Below, one piece after another: positions 9,129 to 21,629 of a stretch of 64,000 bases of DNA. The DNA comes from an uncultured Anaeroplasmataceae bacterium (GTDB taxonomy: Bacteria; Bacillota_I; Bacilli_A; Acholeplasmatales; Anaeroplasmataceae). The stretch covers positions 24,730 through 88,729 of the forward strand of contig CALVBA010000002.1 in the NCBI GenBank assembly GCA_944325695.1, in the 5' to 3' direction. Position 1 is the first letter of the stretch. Each line of letters starts with the position of its first letter. The notes under the pieces are model-generated. The model saw only the letters and a list, made by a program, of their open reading frames with translations, did not search any database and was not told the DNA's origin. A program made the position numbers and the translations under genes.

Positions 9129-9323
9129 TTAAAAAAGTGTCATTAATTTTATGACCAAAGACGCTAATAAATCGCTTAAAATTAAAATTATAAAAATATA
9201 AGCCAATCTTATTTCAAGGATTCTCCCTTTTTTGAAATAAGATTCAATATTCAAAGCTCTCATGATTCGATAATTTAAATAACAAAAAAATAAAAGTAAA
9301 ACTAAATACAATATATTTTCCAT
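9129..9323 (-). CDS. ywzB: DUF1146 (YwzB family) small membrane protein
   Basis: A 64-residue protein with two membrane segments (about 4-22 and 41-60) separated by a short basic loop containing IESYFKKGR, the DUF1146 hallmark. Function is unknown. In Bacillus, ywzB lies between the atp operon and spoIID-spoIIQ-spoIIID, and the same relative position is kept here, which supports the call. The start follows AAAGGAGC. Confidence 0.8.
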   Translation of the reverse strand: MENILYLVLLLFFCYLNYRIMRALNIESYFKKGRILEIRLAYIFIILILSDLLASLVIKLMTLF

Positions 9324-9342
9324 TAAAATGCTCCTTTATAGT

Positions 9343-9377
9343 ATAAGAAGTATATTCCTAGCGAATATACTTCTTAT
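9343..9377. other. Perfect 15-bp intergenic hairpin
   Basis: ATAAGAAGTATATTC and its exact complement are separated by CTAGC, between the 454-residue gene and ywzB. Neither side has a convincing T run, so it is more likely an mRNA processing or stability element than a terminator. Confidence 0.6.
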
Positions 9378-9381
9378 CATT

Positions 9382-10746
9382 TTATTTAATAATACTTACA
9401 CTTCCACCTAAATAAATAATCATTTTCATCGCTTCTTTTGAAAAATCATCAGCTTCAATATTTAAAGTTTTATCTAAAATTCCTGATGCTAAAACTTTAT
9501 AACGAGTTGCATTCTTTGGCAATAGACGTTTTTCTTTTAAAGCTTCTAAATCAATAAAATCATCATTTGCAAATTCTTTCGATAAAACAGCTAAATTAAT
9601 TACATGAAGTTTTCCACTTCCATGTTTTTTACTACTTTTTTGGATTTTACGTTCTATTAAGCTATCACTTATTTGATTATTAGCTTCTTCTAGTGAAACA
9701 GAAATGTCACTATCATCATCTTCATCATCTAAAAAAGAATTATATGTCGAAATATCATAATCATCTTCAACTTCTTGTTCAACATAATATTCAATAATAC
9801 TACGTTCAGCAATTAAATCTTCAAAACTTTTTTTGCACAAATAAGAATCATAGTCTGTTTTTACAACTTTATCTGCATCCAGTACCGTCATATCGTTTTC
9901 CTGCATTAATATGTTAATTAAACGTTTAGCATAACTAACACTGCGATTTGATAAAACTCTTTGAAGGGTTGGTAATTGTTCACCAATTTTCTTATCACTT
10001 ACATCAATAACATAGAACTTTTCTTCTATTTCTTGAGGATTCAAAGCATAATAAATATAAAGACGTTTACCTCTAACGCACATACGTATTAATGTCTTAC
10101 GTCCAATAGAAAAACGTTCACCTTTAAAACTTAGACGTGATTTAACACCTTTATATGATAAAATCTCATCTTTTATTTCCTTATAAATAGGAATTAAATG
10201 TTCTTTTAATAATAATTGAGCAACAAAAGATCTACGATAACGAACAAAACGAACTTTTCTTTTTTCCCCATCTTTACTCTCTAATTCAAAAGCCATTACT
10301 TTATTTGGTTCGATAGACTCTGTTTTAAAATCTTCTGTACTACGTACTTCATTAGTTTCATTTTCAGCTTCTTTTTCTTCATCAACCATTGCAATTTCAA
10401 CATCATTATCTTTTTTTGCATTAACATCGTCAATAAATACTTGTTCAGTAACAACATCTAAATTAGCTTCTTTATCATTATTAACATTAGTATATGCTTC
10501 TATTTCTTCTGAAATATCTAATGATTCATTTTGATTTTTTTCTACCTGATCATTAGAATCAGATTCATTAGAAATAATATCCTTTACTTCATCAAAATTA
10601 CGATTCTTTGCAATACTTTTTTTCTTTGGTTTAATAAAATATAAAATTGTTAAAAAACATAAAACTACTAGAACCACAATCAAAAAAATCAATATTTTTG
10701 GGTCTAATTGTGGCATATTTTGCATAATAAAATGTGCTTTTATCAT
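9382..10746 (-). CDS. Membrane-anchored protein with C-terminal ribosomal L15-like domain
   Basis: A 454-residue protein in four parts: a membrane segment (about 16-37), a long acidic spacer (about 50-145), a conserved basic module (about 165-290, with ILSYKGVKSRLSF, GRKTLIR, RGKRLYIYYALNP), and a C-terminal part (about 380-454). The last part reads like the C-terminal half of ribosomal protein L15 (VINLAVL, LEALKEKRLLP, YKVLASGILDKTL, FSKEAMKMI-x-x-GG). It cannot replace L15, since the N-terminal rRNA-binding half is absent. Function is unknown; a scaffold or regulator near the membrane is possible. It follows the atp operon and takes the place of murA/spoIID in the Bacillus order. Confidence 0.6.
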   Translation of the reverse strand: MIKAHFIMQNMPQLDPKILIFLIVVLVVLCFLTILYFIKPKKKSIAKNRNFDEVKDIISNESDSNDQVEKNQNESLDISEEIEAYTNVNNDKEANLDVVTEQVFIDDVNAKKDNDVEIAMVDEEKEAENETNEVRSTEDFKTESIEPNKVMAFELESKDGEKRKVRFVRYRRSFVAQLLLKEHLIPIYKEIKDEILSYKGVKSRLSFKGERFSIGRKTLIRMCVRGKRLYIYYALNPQEIEEKFYVIDVSDKKIGEQLPTLQRVLSNRSVSYAKRLINILMQENDMTVLDADKVVKTDYDSYLCKKSFEDLIAERSIIEYYVEQEVEDDYDISTYNSFLDDEDDDSDISVSLEEANNQISDSLIERKIQKSSKKHGSGKLHVINLAVLSKEFANDDFIDLEALKEKRLLPKNATRYKVLASGILDKTLNIEADDFSKEAMKMIIYLGGSVSIIK

Positions 10747-10880
10747 CTTTAATTTTGATTAAATAATCGTTTTTTACGATTTTATAATTATTTAATCTCC
10801 CCTTACATCAAATTTTAAATCGTAAACTATATTTTTATTATATGACATTTACATAGTAATTTCAAGTATTTATAATAGTA

Positions 10881-10930
10881 AATAAAAAACCTATAAACAG
10901 ATTACTAATTAATAATCTCATTCATAGGTT
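10881..10930 (-). terminator. Terminator of the atp operon
   Basis: A nested minus-strand hairpin, outer stem AACCTAT / ATAGGTT and inner AGATTA / TAATCT, followed by TTTTTTATTT. Confidence 0.75.
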
Positions 10931-10939
10931 AATTAAATC

Positions 10940-11329
10940 TTATAAATGACCTGCTTTGGCCTTTTTTAACTCATTATATAACATATTTTCATTCTTAGTA
11001 TATAAAACTTCTTTGGTACGGTTAGCGTTTAAACGCTCTTCACGAATTAGCTTAAGTTGTTGTAGAGCACTTTCTTTGCTACGACCAACATGACATTCTT
11101 GCGATAGAATAACAGCTTTATTTGTATGAAATTCTAAAAGAGCATTTGTAACAGCTATATATAAATTAGTATCATTACAAATAATTTTGATATATCCTTC
11201 GTTAATAACACTAATCGTAGGAATGTGATTATTTAAAATAGCAAATTCACCATCTTCTTTATTAACTACAAAATAATCAATAACTTCTTGATAGATAACT
11301 CCTTGATGAGTTGAAAAAATTATTTCCAT
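10940..11329 (-). CDS. atpC: F1Fo ATP synthase epsilon subunit
   Basis: A 129-residue subunit: an N-terminal beta-sandwich (about 1-85, GEFAILNNHIPTISVI) and a C-terminal helical hairpin that can inhibit rotation (SALQQLKLIREERL). It forms part of the central stalk with gamma. It starts 4 bases after the atpD stop and is the last gene of the operon, before the terminator. Confidence 0.95.
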   Translation of the reverse strand: MEIIFSTHQGVIYQEVIDYFVVNKEDGEFAILNNHIPTISVINEGYIKIICNDTNLYIAVTNALLEFHTNKAVILSQECHVGRSKESALQQLKLIREERLNANRTKEVLYTKNENMLYNELKKAKAGHL

Positions 11330-11332
11330 AAA

Positions 11333-12763
<1,431 letters not shown>

Positions 12764-13630
12764 CTATTTAACCACATTTGAACCGCCAATAATATCAATC
12801 AACTCTTTAGTTATTTGTTCTTGACGTGCTCTATTGTATAAAATTTGAAAACGTTCAATTACTTCGCTTGCATTATCAGTAGCTTGCTTCATAGCTTGCA
12901 TACGTGATGAATGTTCACATGTTTTTGAATCTAAAATTGTTCCATAGACAACATTTTGCAAATACATTGGAATAATTTTATGGATTAGATCTCGACTATT
13001 TCCTTCAATAATATATGAAATATGATCTTTTGTGCTTGCTACATCGTCTAGTGGTACTAATTTTTGAATAATTAAACTTTGTGAAATAGAATTAATATAA
13101 TGATTATAAATAATATTAATTTCACTAATCTCATTTTTTAAATATAAATCTATTAACTGTAAAGTTGTATCCATTAATTCATTAAATACAACTTCATCAC
13201 GATTTAATATATTCGCATCTTCAATGGTATTATATCCTTTACGTTCAATGTAACTAATTCCAACTTTACCAATTGAAACAACAATAATATCATCTTTATT
13301 AATTTTATTTTCTTCAAGGTGGTTTTCAAAATTTTTGAAGACATTGGAGTTAAAAGAACCAGCTAAACCTTTATCACTTGTGATTAATAAAAAACATTTT
13401 TTACTTTTTTCTTTATTTCCTTGGAAGTAAACAGATTGTTTAGCTCCTTCAACATTATTAATAACAACACCGACTAAATCATTAAATAATTTGATGTAAT
13501 CCTGATATTTATTATTATTTTTTTCTGAACGACGAACCTTACTATTAGACACCATATACATCGCTTTAGTAATCTGACTTGTCTTTTTTGTTGATTCAAT
13601 TCTTCTTTTAACATCTTTTAAATTGGCCAT
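12764..13630 (-). CDS. atpG: F1Fo ATP synthase gamma subunit
   Basis: A 288-residue rotor shaft of F1. N- and C-terminal helices form the coiled coil (start MANLKDVKRRIESTKKTSQITKAM compressed to the family pattern I-x-S-T-x-x-x-Q-I-T-x-A-M; end MQAMKQATDNA and YNRARQEQITKEL). Lies between atpA and atpD as usual. Confidence 0.96.
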   Translation of the reverse strand: MANLKDVKRRIESTKKTSQITKAMYMVSNSKVRRSEKNNNKYQDYIKLFNDLVGVVINNVEGAKQSVYFQGNKEKSKKCFLLITSDKGLAGSFNSNVFKNFENHLEENKINKDDIIVVSIGKVGISYIERKGYNTIEDANILNRDEVVFNELMDTTLQLIDLYLKNEISEINIIYNHYINSISQSLIIQKLVPLDDVASTKDHISYIIEGNSRDLIHKIIPMYLQNVVYGTILDSKTCEHSSRMQAMKQATDNASEVIERFQILYNRARQEQITKELIDIIGGSNVVK

Positions 13631-13647
13631 TTATTCCACCACCTAAA

Positions 13648-15675
<2,028 letters not shown>

Positions 15676-15686
<11 letters not shown>

Positions 15687-16257
15687 ATTTATCGCCCTCA
15701 TTATCAATCATTTCATTGACTAAATCAAGATACTTTTCTTCATTAACTTCATGTTTAATGATTTTTTCAGCAGCTTTAAAGGCTATATCGACAATTGCTT
15801 GTTTAATCTCTTTATTTTTCTTTTGAATCTCATACTCAATTTCTGAATCAACAGTCTGTAAGCGTCTTTTTGCTTCATCTTTAGCTTCATTTATAATTTC
15901 TTCTCGACGTATTTGTCCATTTTTTTCTGCTTCTTCAAGCATCGTACGAATTTTACTACGAGCTTCCTTATAAATACTATCAGCTTCTTCTTTTAACGAT
16001 TTAGCTTTAGCGTTTGCTTCCTTTGCACTGTTTAATTCATCATCAATTATTTCTTTTCGTTTTTCTAATAATTCCGTAATTGGTTTCCATAGAAACATTC
16101 TTACAAAGATAAATAAAATTAATGTAGCAATTAATTGAATTGTAAAGCTTTTAAGAGTTGCGGAGATATCCTCAACACCTAAAGGACCTAGACATTTCTC
16201 TACGAATTTCGTTACTTCGCTAAGAATCTCAGCCATGTTTACAAAAACTAAATTCAT
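15676..16257 (-). CDS. atpF: F1Fo ATP synthase b subunit
   Basis: A 193-residue stator subunit with one membrane segment (about 35-53) followed by a long charged helix rich in Glu/Lys/Ala that forms the coiled-coil stalk. The N-terminus is about 20 residues longer than usual. The start follows AAGGAGG. Confidence 0.93.
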
Positions 16258-16284
16258 AGTAAACCTCCTTAATTGTTACTTTTT

Positions 16285-16569
16285 TTATTTACTTAATAAA
16301 ATTAATGCAATAATAAATCCGTATAAACCTGTTGTTTCTGTTACAGCTTGTCCAATTAACATTGTAATTTGAATTTTACCGCTTGCTTCTGGTTGACGTC
16401 CTACAGCTTCAGCTGCTTTAGCAGCCGCCATTCCTTGCCCAATACCAGCTCCAATACCAGTAACAACCGCAATACCAGCTCCTAAATAAGCCATTCCTCT
16501 AGCGAAATCAGCGTTATAAACAGCTACTTCACAAATTAAATTTAATAATGATACAAAATTTACAAACAT
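16285..16569 (-). CDS. atpE: F1Fo ATP synthase c subunit, Na+-type ion site
   Basis: A 94-residue membrane rotor subunit: two membrane helices (about 24-50 and 65-92) joined by the polar loop RQP (58-60), preceded by about 20 extra N-terminal residues. The ion site is Gln45 (GIGQG), Glu78, Thr79, Thr80 and Tyr83 (TETTGLY). This matches the Q / E-S/T-T / Y set that binds Na+ in Ilyobacter tartaricus and Acetobacterium woodii, so the enzyme is predicted to use Na+. I chose the ATG at 16569 (MFVNF) with AAAGGAAA upstream; an ATG at 16617 would add a 16-residue lysine-rich stretch inside the atpB overlap. Confidence 0.93.
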   Translation of the reverse strand: MFVNFVSLLNLICEVAVYNADFARGMAYLGAGIAVVTGIGAGIGQGMAAAKAAEAVGRQPEASGKIQITMLIGQAVTETTGLYGFIIALILLSK

Positions 16570-16591
16570 ATTCTTTTTTTTCCTTTCTTTT

Positions 16592-17266
16592 TTAATAAAT
16601 TTTTTCAGTTTCATCAACTTTCATTGATGTAAATATAACCGTTAATAGCACAAACACAAGTGTTTGAATTAATCCAAAGGCTATATCAAAAATTAAGTTA
16701 AATGCAGGTAAAACTAAAATCGAAGCCCAATCTAAAAAGCCTGTTAAAATTAACGATAATACTCCTCCACTTAAAATACTACCGAATAAACGTAATGTCA
16801 TCGAAATTGGTAATGAAATCTCTGATACGATATTAATCGGTAAGAATAATGGAAATGGATCTAAAAATCCTTTCAAATATCCTTTTAGTGAAAGCGACCT
16901 AATACCTGTAATTTGAATCATCATAAAGGTAATAAAGGCTAATGCCGCATTAATCGAAATGTAGTTTGTTGGAGGGGTAATTCCCCAAATAGCTGCTGAA
17001 TTAGCAAAAAATAAAAATAATGCTAATGTTAAAATATATGGAGCATAAGATTTCCATCTTTTTCCAATATTTTTTTTAACAAAATCATTTATAGTCTCAA
17101 CAATCATTATAAATGGCACAAGCCATAATGGTGTTTTGTCTACGGGATTTATTTTTTTAATTTTTTGACCAACAATAACACACACTAAACATAAAACAAA
17201 GACGATTGCAATTGAGGATTTGATTTGTTCGGGTTGCTTATTAAAAAAATCAACTATTTGATTCAT
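16592..17266 (-). CDS. atpB: F1Fo ATP synthase a subunit
   Basis: A 224-residue membrane stator subunit with five or six membrane helices. The essential arginine lies in [10 protein letters not shown]. It forms the ion half-channels next to the c ring. The start at 17266 follows AAAGGGGAAG and overlaps the atpI stop (ATGA), indicating translational coupling. Confidence 0.94.
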   Translation of the reverse strand: MNQIVDFFNKQPEQIKSSIAIVFVLCLVCVIVGQKIKKINPVDKTPLWLVPFIMIVETINDFVKKNIGKRWKSYAPYILTLALFLFFANSAAIWGITPPTNYISINAALAFITFMMIQITGIRSLSLKGYLKGFLDPFPLFLPINIVSEISLPISMTLRLFGSILSGGVLSLILTGFLDWASILVLPAFNLIFDIAFGLIQTLVFVLLTVIFTSMKVDETEKIY

Positions 17267-17634
17267 TCCATCTTCCCCTTTCTTACAATCATTACTATTA
17301 TTAGACACAATTTAAGTGTTAATAACCCTAAAAAACACGGAATAACTTCTAATGTATCCAAAACAAAAGCAATAACTAAAATTAAAACTTGAAAAAATAA
17401 GCGAAACGCATAACCGTAATAACTAGTTCTACGAGGTTTGTTGTCTTCATTTTTAATTATTTTATATGATTGCTTTACTTGTAAGTTAAACATCATTAAC
17501 GAAGTTATTGCGCCTAAGACATAACTAAATGGCCATATAGTATCTTTTGTAATAGTCCACATCAGTAATGCTATAACTAATGTTACAAGCCATACTATGG
17601 GTACTAAAATACTAGCTAGTCTTCTTATTTCCAT
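17263..17634 (-). CDS. atpI: ATP synthase assembly protein AtpI
   Basis: A 123-residue protein with about four membrane segments in the usual position before atpB. AtpI proteins assist c-ring assembly. ATG codons at 17640 and 17634 and a GTG at 17643 are all in frame; GGGTG is best spaced for 17634. The 5' end overlaps the preceding small membrane gene, and the 3' end overlaps atpB. Confidence 0.75.
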   Translation of the reverse strand: MEIRRLASILVPIVWLVTLVIALLMWTITKDTIWPFSYVLGAITSLMMFNLQVKQSYKIIKNEDNKPRRTSYYGYAFRLFFQVLILVIAFVLDTLEVIPCFLGLLTLKLCLIIVMIVRKGKME

Positions 17635-17824
17635 AATCATCACCCATCTTTAAAATGTACATAATAAAAATAATGATTCCTAAAATAGCACCTAAAGCGG
17701 ATATAATTCCAATCCAAACGCCTGATAGATTCATCCATTTAGCAATTAAAAAACCTAAAAGAGTTAGGACAATAATATTCATAATTCCTTGCGAAACTAT
17801 GACATACATTTTTGCCATTTTCAT
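17612..17824 (-). CDS. AtpZ-like small membrane protein
   Basis: A 70-residue protein with two membrane hairpin helices (about 9-27 and 37-58), resembling AtpZ/AtpI-type proteins (GFLIAKWMNLSGVWIGIISALGAILG). In alkaliphilic Bacillus, AtpZ sits just before AtpI and both assist the ATP synthase; the order is the same here. It overlaps the upp stop (TAATG) and the start of atpI. Confidence 0.65.
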   Translation of the reverse strand: MKMAKMYVIVSQGIMNIIVLTLLGFLIAKWMNLSGVWIGIISALGAILGIIIFIMYILKMGDDYGNKKTS

Positions 17825-18450
17825 TATTTAGTTCCAAATAAGCGATCGCCGCAATCACCTAATCCGGGTTCAATATAACCATGTTCGTTTAATACGGCAT
17901 CTTTACAAGCTAAATAAATATCGACATCCGGATGATCACTTTGTAATTTTTTAATACCCTCATCAACACCTACTAATCCGATAAAGCGAATATCTTTAGC
18001 ACCACGTTTTTTTAAAACAGTAATTGCCGCTGATGCTGATCCACCTGTTGCCAACATTGGATCAACAACTAAAATTAATGCCTCATCTAAATTAGTTGGA
18101 AGTTTAGCAAAATATTCTTTTGGTTCTAATGTTTCTTCATCGCGGTAAATTCCGATATGCCCAACTTTTGATGTTGGAATTAAGTTTAAAATTCCTTCCA
18201 CCATTCCAAGACCAGCTCGTAAAATTGGCACAATAATTACTTGCTTTGATAATTCTTTTCCAACATGCATACACATTGGCGTTTCAACATTAACATCTTG
18301 CAATGGAAAGTCTCTAGATATTTCAAATGCCATTAATCCACCAATCTCACTTACTGTCTCACGAAACTCTTTCGTATTTGTCGTTTTTTTACGAATATGA
18401 GTTACTTTGTGGGCAATAAGTGGGTGATCTAAAATAACTACTTTACTCAT
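17824..18450 (-). CDS. upp: Uracil phosphoribosyltransferase
   Basis: A 208-residue enzyme converting uracil and PRPP to UMP (pyrimidine salvage). The PRPP-binding motif [12 protein letters not shown] and the C-terminal uracil-binding region [15 protein letters not shown] are intact. The start follows GAGGTGAAAAA and overlaps rpiB by 4 bases. rpiB-upp-atp is also the Bacillus neighbourhood. Confidence 0.96.
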   Translation of the reverse strand: MSKVVILDHPLIAHKVTHIRKKTTNTKEFRETVSEIGGLMAFEISRDFPLQDVNVETPMCMHVGKELSKQVIIVPILRAGLGMVEGILNLIPTSKVGHIGIYRDEETLEPKEYFAKLPTNLDEALILVVDPMLATGGSASAAITVLKKRGAKDIRFIGLVGVDEGIKKLQSDHPDVDIYLACKDAVLNEHGYIEPGLGDCGDRLFGTK

Positions 18451-18890
18451 TTTTTCACCTCATAATGCGTAATTTTGTCAATTCTTCTTTGGTGTCTTCC
18501 ACCTTCAAATGCTGTATTTAGCCATACATTTGCAATTTCTAATGCTAAATTATGATCAATAATTTTAGCACCTAAAGCCAAAACATTTGAATCATTGTGC
18601 TGACGTGTTAATCGAGCACTTTCTAAATCACTTACCAATGCACAACGAATATTTTTGACTTTATTAGCAGCAATAGAAATTCCAATTCCTGTTGAACAAA
18701 CAACTATTCCTCGGCTTTCTTGGTCATCTCTAACTTTTTCAGCTACAGCAAAACCAAAATCAGGATAATCTACACTTTCTAAGCTATGACATCCTAAATC
18801 CTCAACAATATAATTATTGTCAATTAAAAATTTTTTTAACTTTTCTTTTAATTCAAATCCACCATGATCTGATCCAATATATATTTTCAT
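18447..18890 (-). CDS. rpiB: Ribose-5-phosphate isomerase B
   Basis: A 147-residue RpiB/LacAB family sugar-phosphate isomerase. Visible residues are SDHGG (7-11), catalytic Cys65 in [13 protein letters not shown], and RQHND at 96-100. It interconverts ribose-5-P and ribulose-5-P. The start follows AGAGGTGATTAC. It is the first gene of the rpiB-upp-atp unit. Confidence 0.93.
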   Translation of the reverse strand: MKIYIGSDHGGFELKEKLKKFLIDNNYIVEDLGCHSLESVDYPDFGFAVAEKVRDDQESRGIVVCSTGIGISIAANKVKNIRCALVSDLESARLTRQHNDSNVLALGAKIIDHNLALEIANVWLNTAFEGGRHQRRIDKITHYEVKK

Positions 18891-18905
18891 GTAATCACCT
18901 CTTCC

Positions 18906-18914
18906 ATTATAACA
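18906..18914 (-). promoter_or_regulatory. Extended -10 promoter of rpiB-upp-atp
   Basis: Minus-strand TGTTATAAT, 15 bases before the rpiB start. No other clear promoter was seen before atpC, so this may drive the whole 12-gene unit. Confidence 0.7.
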
Positions 18915-18960
18915 CTTTTTGAAACTTTGGAGCTTTTTTTTTGAATAAAAGCGTTTTTTT

Positions 18961-18994
18961 AATAAAAAAGAAAATGGTAGTATTTACTACCATT
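18961..18994 (-). terminator. Terminator of the transporter-GH28 operon
   Basis: Minus-strand stem AATGGTAGTA / TACTACCATT followed by TTCTTTTTTATT, just after the GH28 stop codon. Confidence 0.8.
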
Positions 18995-20537
18995 AGTTCT
19001 TTTGATATGAATCTACATTAATTAATTCAACTTCATTATCAACGTATCCATTAAACTTAATGTTTGATAAAGATACGTTTTTAACGTAATTAAAAATTAA
19101 TCCTTTAGACTTCATTGGGTCTAAGAAGCTCATCATAGCTGGAACTCCGGCTTCAGGAGTTTCTGACATGTTAAACGTAACATTTTCAATATTAATAGAT
19201 TCAATCGGCATTTCAGGTAAACCATAAAATGCTCCACATGCTACATTAACATTTTCACAGACAATATCTTTAAAATTAAATTTACCAAGATATGGAGTAC
19301 GGTCATCAACTTCTAATTTTTCTTTACTATAAACATATTCAGTTTTACCATCAGGATCACAGAAGTAGAACATATTAATAACAAGTGGAGTTAAAACATT
19401 ATCCATTAAGATATTTTCAAATGTTATTCCATCAATAATGGCATCTTTTCCACGACCACGACGTGTTTTAATGCGTAATCCACGGTCAGTTTGTAAGAAA
19501 ATACATTGACTTACATTAATGTTTTTAATTCCACCACTCATTTCACTTCCTAAAACAACAGCCCCATGTCCAAATTTCATAATGCAGTTGCGAATATTAA
19601 AGTTCTCTGAAGGTTTTTTATGTTTTCTACCCATATAAATTTTTCCAGACTTAATGGCAATACAATCATCACCTACTGAAAATTCAACACCTAAAATGTC
19701 AACACCATTACATGATTCTGGGTCACACCCATCTGTATTAGGTGAATCTTTAGGAGAAATTAATTTCATATCAATGAAACGAATATCTTTAGAGAAATAT
19801 GGGTGTAGATTCCATGATGGTGTATTAGTTACAGTTACACCTTGGAAAGTAATATTTTCACAGTTGTTTAAAAATACTCCACGAGGTCGCCATGCACCAC
19901 GCATAATTCGTGGATTTACCCACCAATCAGCATTTTGAGCATTACCATCGATAATCCCTTTTCCAATAATTTTAACATTTTTAACATTAATTCCTGTAAT
20001 AATTGATGCAAAACAATCTAATGGGTTTCCTTCCCACGTTCCAAGATTATATTCATCAGATTCATCAGTTAAAAAAGTTACACCTGGTAAAATTGGATAG
20101 TTGTTTCGATCTGTATCACCAACTAGACGAGCATTTTCGTCTAATTCAATTGTTATATCATTTTTTAAGAAAAGAGGGCCTGTATAGTAATCTCCTTTTG
20201 GGATGAAAACACGTCCATCTTTAGGACATGCATTAATACATGCTTGAATGAAGTTAGTGTCATTATGAATACCATCACCAACTGCACCAAATTTTTTGAC
20301 GTTTAATGTTACAAATTCATAATCTGTAGTAAATTTATAAACATATGTTCCCACTTTAACTTCATAAACTTTATTTGGTTCCAAGTTATATATTGAGAAA
20401 ATATTTTTTTTATAATCTTTTAATACTAATTCGTTATTTACATAAACATCAAAAGATTCTTTTGCATAATAAACGTCTTTATTTTCTAATTCAAAAGTGG
20501 CACTACGAGCACTTTTTAGAATTAAGTTGAATTTCAT
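18993..20537 (-). CDS. Intracellular GH28 polygalacturonase-type glycoside hydrolase
   Basis: A 514-residue protein: an N-terminal fibronectin-III-like region (about 1-75), then a right-handed beta-helix starting at FGAVGDG (83-89). All four GH28 catalytic motifs are present: NTD (267-269), DD (290-291), GHG (323-325) and RIK (355-357). No signal peptide, so it should act in the cytoplasm, probably as an exo-enzyme on imported oligogalacturonides or rhamnogalacturonides. It is the last gene of the sugar-transporter operon. Confidence 0.92.
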   Translation of the reverse strand: MKFNLILKSARSATFELENKDVYYAKESFDVYVNNELVLKDYKKNIFSIYNLEPNKVYEVKVGTYVYKFTTDYEFVTLNVKKFGAVGDGIHNDTNFIQACINACPKDGRVFIPKGDYYTGPLFLKNDITIELDENARLVGDTDRNNYPILPGVTFLTDESDEYNLGTWEGNPLDCFASIITGINVKNVKIIGKGIIDGNAQNADWWVNPRIMRGAWRPRGVFLNNCENITFQGVTVTNTPSWNLHPYFSKDIRFIDMKLISPKDSPNTDGCDPESCNGVDILGVEFSVGDDCIAIKSGKIYMGRKHKKPSENFNIRNCIMKFGHGAVVLGSEMSGGIKNINVSQCIFLQTDRGLRIKTRRGRGKDAIIDGITFENILMDNVLTPLVINMFYFCDPDGKTEYVYSKEKLEVDDRTPYLGKFNFKDIVCENVNVACGAFYGLPEMPIESINIENVTFNMSETPEAGVPAMMSFLDPMKSKGLIFNYVKNVSLSNIKFNGYVDNEVELINVDSYQKN

Positions 20538-20541
20538 AATT

Positions 20542-21129
20542 TTATTCTCCTTTAGCCATCTTTTTCTTTTCTATTAATTTAATAATTCCGTATTTACTAA
20601 AGATAAAAACGTAGTCAATAACGCAATAAATCAACCCAAACGTAAAAGGACAAGTACCCTTATATGGTTCTAATCCACCTAATAAAGTAAATGGTAAAGC
20701 GATAAGGTTTGTTATTGTAATATTACTCCTTACTAAAATAGAATTAATCGGAATAAGGATAGCCATAATTATTATTCCATACAATAAATTTAAAAACAAA
20801 CTTGAAAGCTTTGTTTTTTTGACAAATATATATTTTCTAATATCTTCGTTATCTTTCAAGAATGCTTTAGCCGCATTATTAATAATAAACTCTTGAATTA
20901 ACCCTAAAATTAAACCAGTAATGATAATAATTAATATCATTACTTCAATTGAACCAGCATCAGGACCGGTACCAATTAAATTTGCTTCAATTGCATTAAA
21001 TAAGTAATAATATATAGCCCCTATTAGGAAAAATTTCAAAAAACCTACCTTAACATAGGTAGGAATTTTGGCAAATTTATCGATTCCATAAGGAGTTAAA
21101 TCGTTATTTTTTTTAAGATTTTTTTTCAT
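20542..21129 (-). CDS. Unknown membrane protein in pectin transporter operon (195 aa)
   Basis: Not recognised. It has a basic hydrophilic start (1-28), then about four or five membrane segments (about 29-47, 62-84, 108-128, 138-150, 160-178), and a lysine-rich C-terminus. It lies 4 bases before GH28 and overlaps the upstream gene by one base (TAATG), so it is translated with the transporter genes. A role with the transporter is inferred only from position. Confidence 0.6.
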   Translation of the reverse strand: MKKNLKKNNDLTPYGIDKFAKIPTYVKVGFLKFFLIGAIYYYLFNAIEANLIGTGPDAGSIEVMILIIIITGLILGLIQEFIINNAAKAFLKDNEDIRKYIFVKKTKLSSLFLNLLYGIIIMAILIPINSILVRSNITITNLIALPFTLLGGLEPYKGTCPFTFGLIYCVIDYVFIFSKYGIIKLIEKKKMAKGE

Positions 21130-21629
21130 TAATCTCTTTCCTTAACATAGTTTTTATCGATAATAAAGAATCCAGCGATTGAGCTTCCGATAAATAATAC
21201 ACAGTTTAAAATTAATAAGAATACGTATAAGTATTGAGCTGAAATACTTCTTACTCCTTCTTGTCCAAAATGTTGGAACATTCCTGTCATTGTTACAATT
21301 GATAAAATAACAGCAATTAACGCTAAAAATGTTGCGATAAGCCATTTTGATTTTGCACGAGCAGAACTAAATCCTAAACCACTAATAGCAGTGGCAACTG
21401 ATGATAAAAACATTCCGAAAGTAGCGATTCCAACCCATTCTAATCCTACACCAACTTTAGAAGCTGCTTCTGCAACACTTCCCATGAAGATACAGATTAG
21501 TAAAGCTGGTAACGCGAAACAAACACCAATTAATTTATACCATGTTCTTGGTTCTTCAATGGCACGAATGAATGTTAACTTAATTTCTTGAAATTTTCTT
21601 GCGAAAAAGTTTGATGATTTGCCGTTCAT
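21129..21629 (-). CDS. Unknown membrane protein in pectin transporter operon (166 aa)
   Basis: Not recognised. Four membrane segments (about 33-53, 63-83, 94-114, 133-155), with an N-terminal amphipathic basic stretch and a basic C-terminus. It overlaps both the ATPase gene upstream and the next membrane gene by one base each, so its expression is tied to the transporter. No enzymatic motif is visible. Confidence 0.6.
   Translation of the reverse strand: MNGKSSNFFARKFQEIKLTFIRAIEEPRTWYKLIGVCFALPALLICIFMGSVAEAASKVGVGLEWVGIATFGMFLSSVATAISGLGFSSARAKSKWLIATFLALIAVILSIVTMTGMFQHFGQEGVRSISAQYLYVFLLILNCVLFIGSSIAGFFIIDKNYVKERD

Noticed and set aside
9382..10746. A second copy of ribosomal protein L15
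   Set aside because: Only the C-terminal half of L15 is matched; the basic glycine-rich N-terminal half is absent and a membrane helix is present.
17643..17643. Mycoplasma-type genetic code
   Set aside because: TGA serves as a stop at several genes (for example at 50119 and 62200), and Trp is TGG throughout, so code 11 holds.
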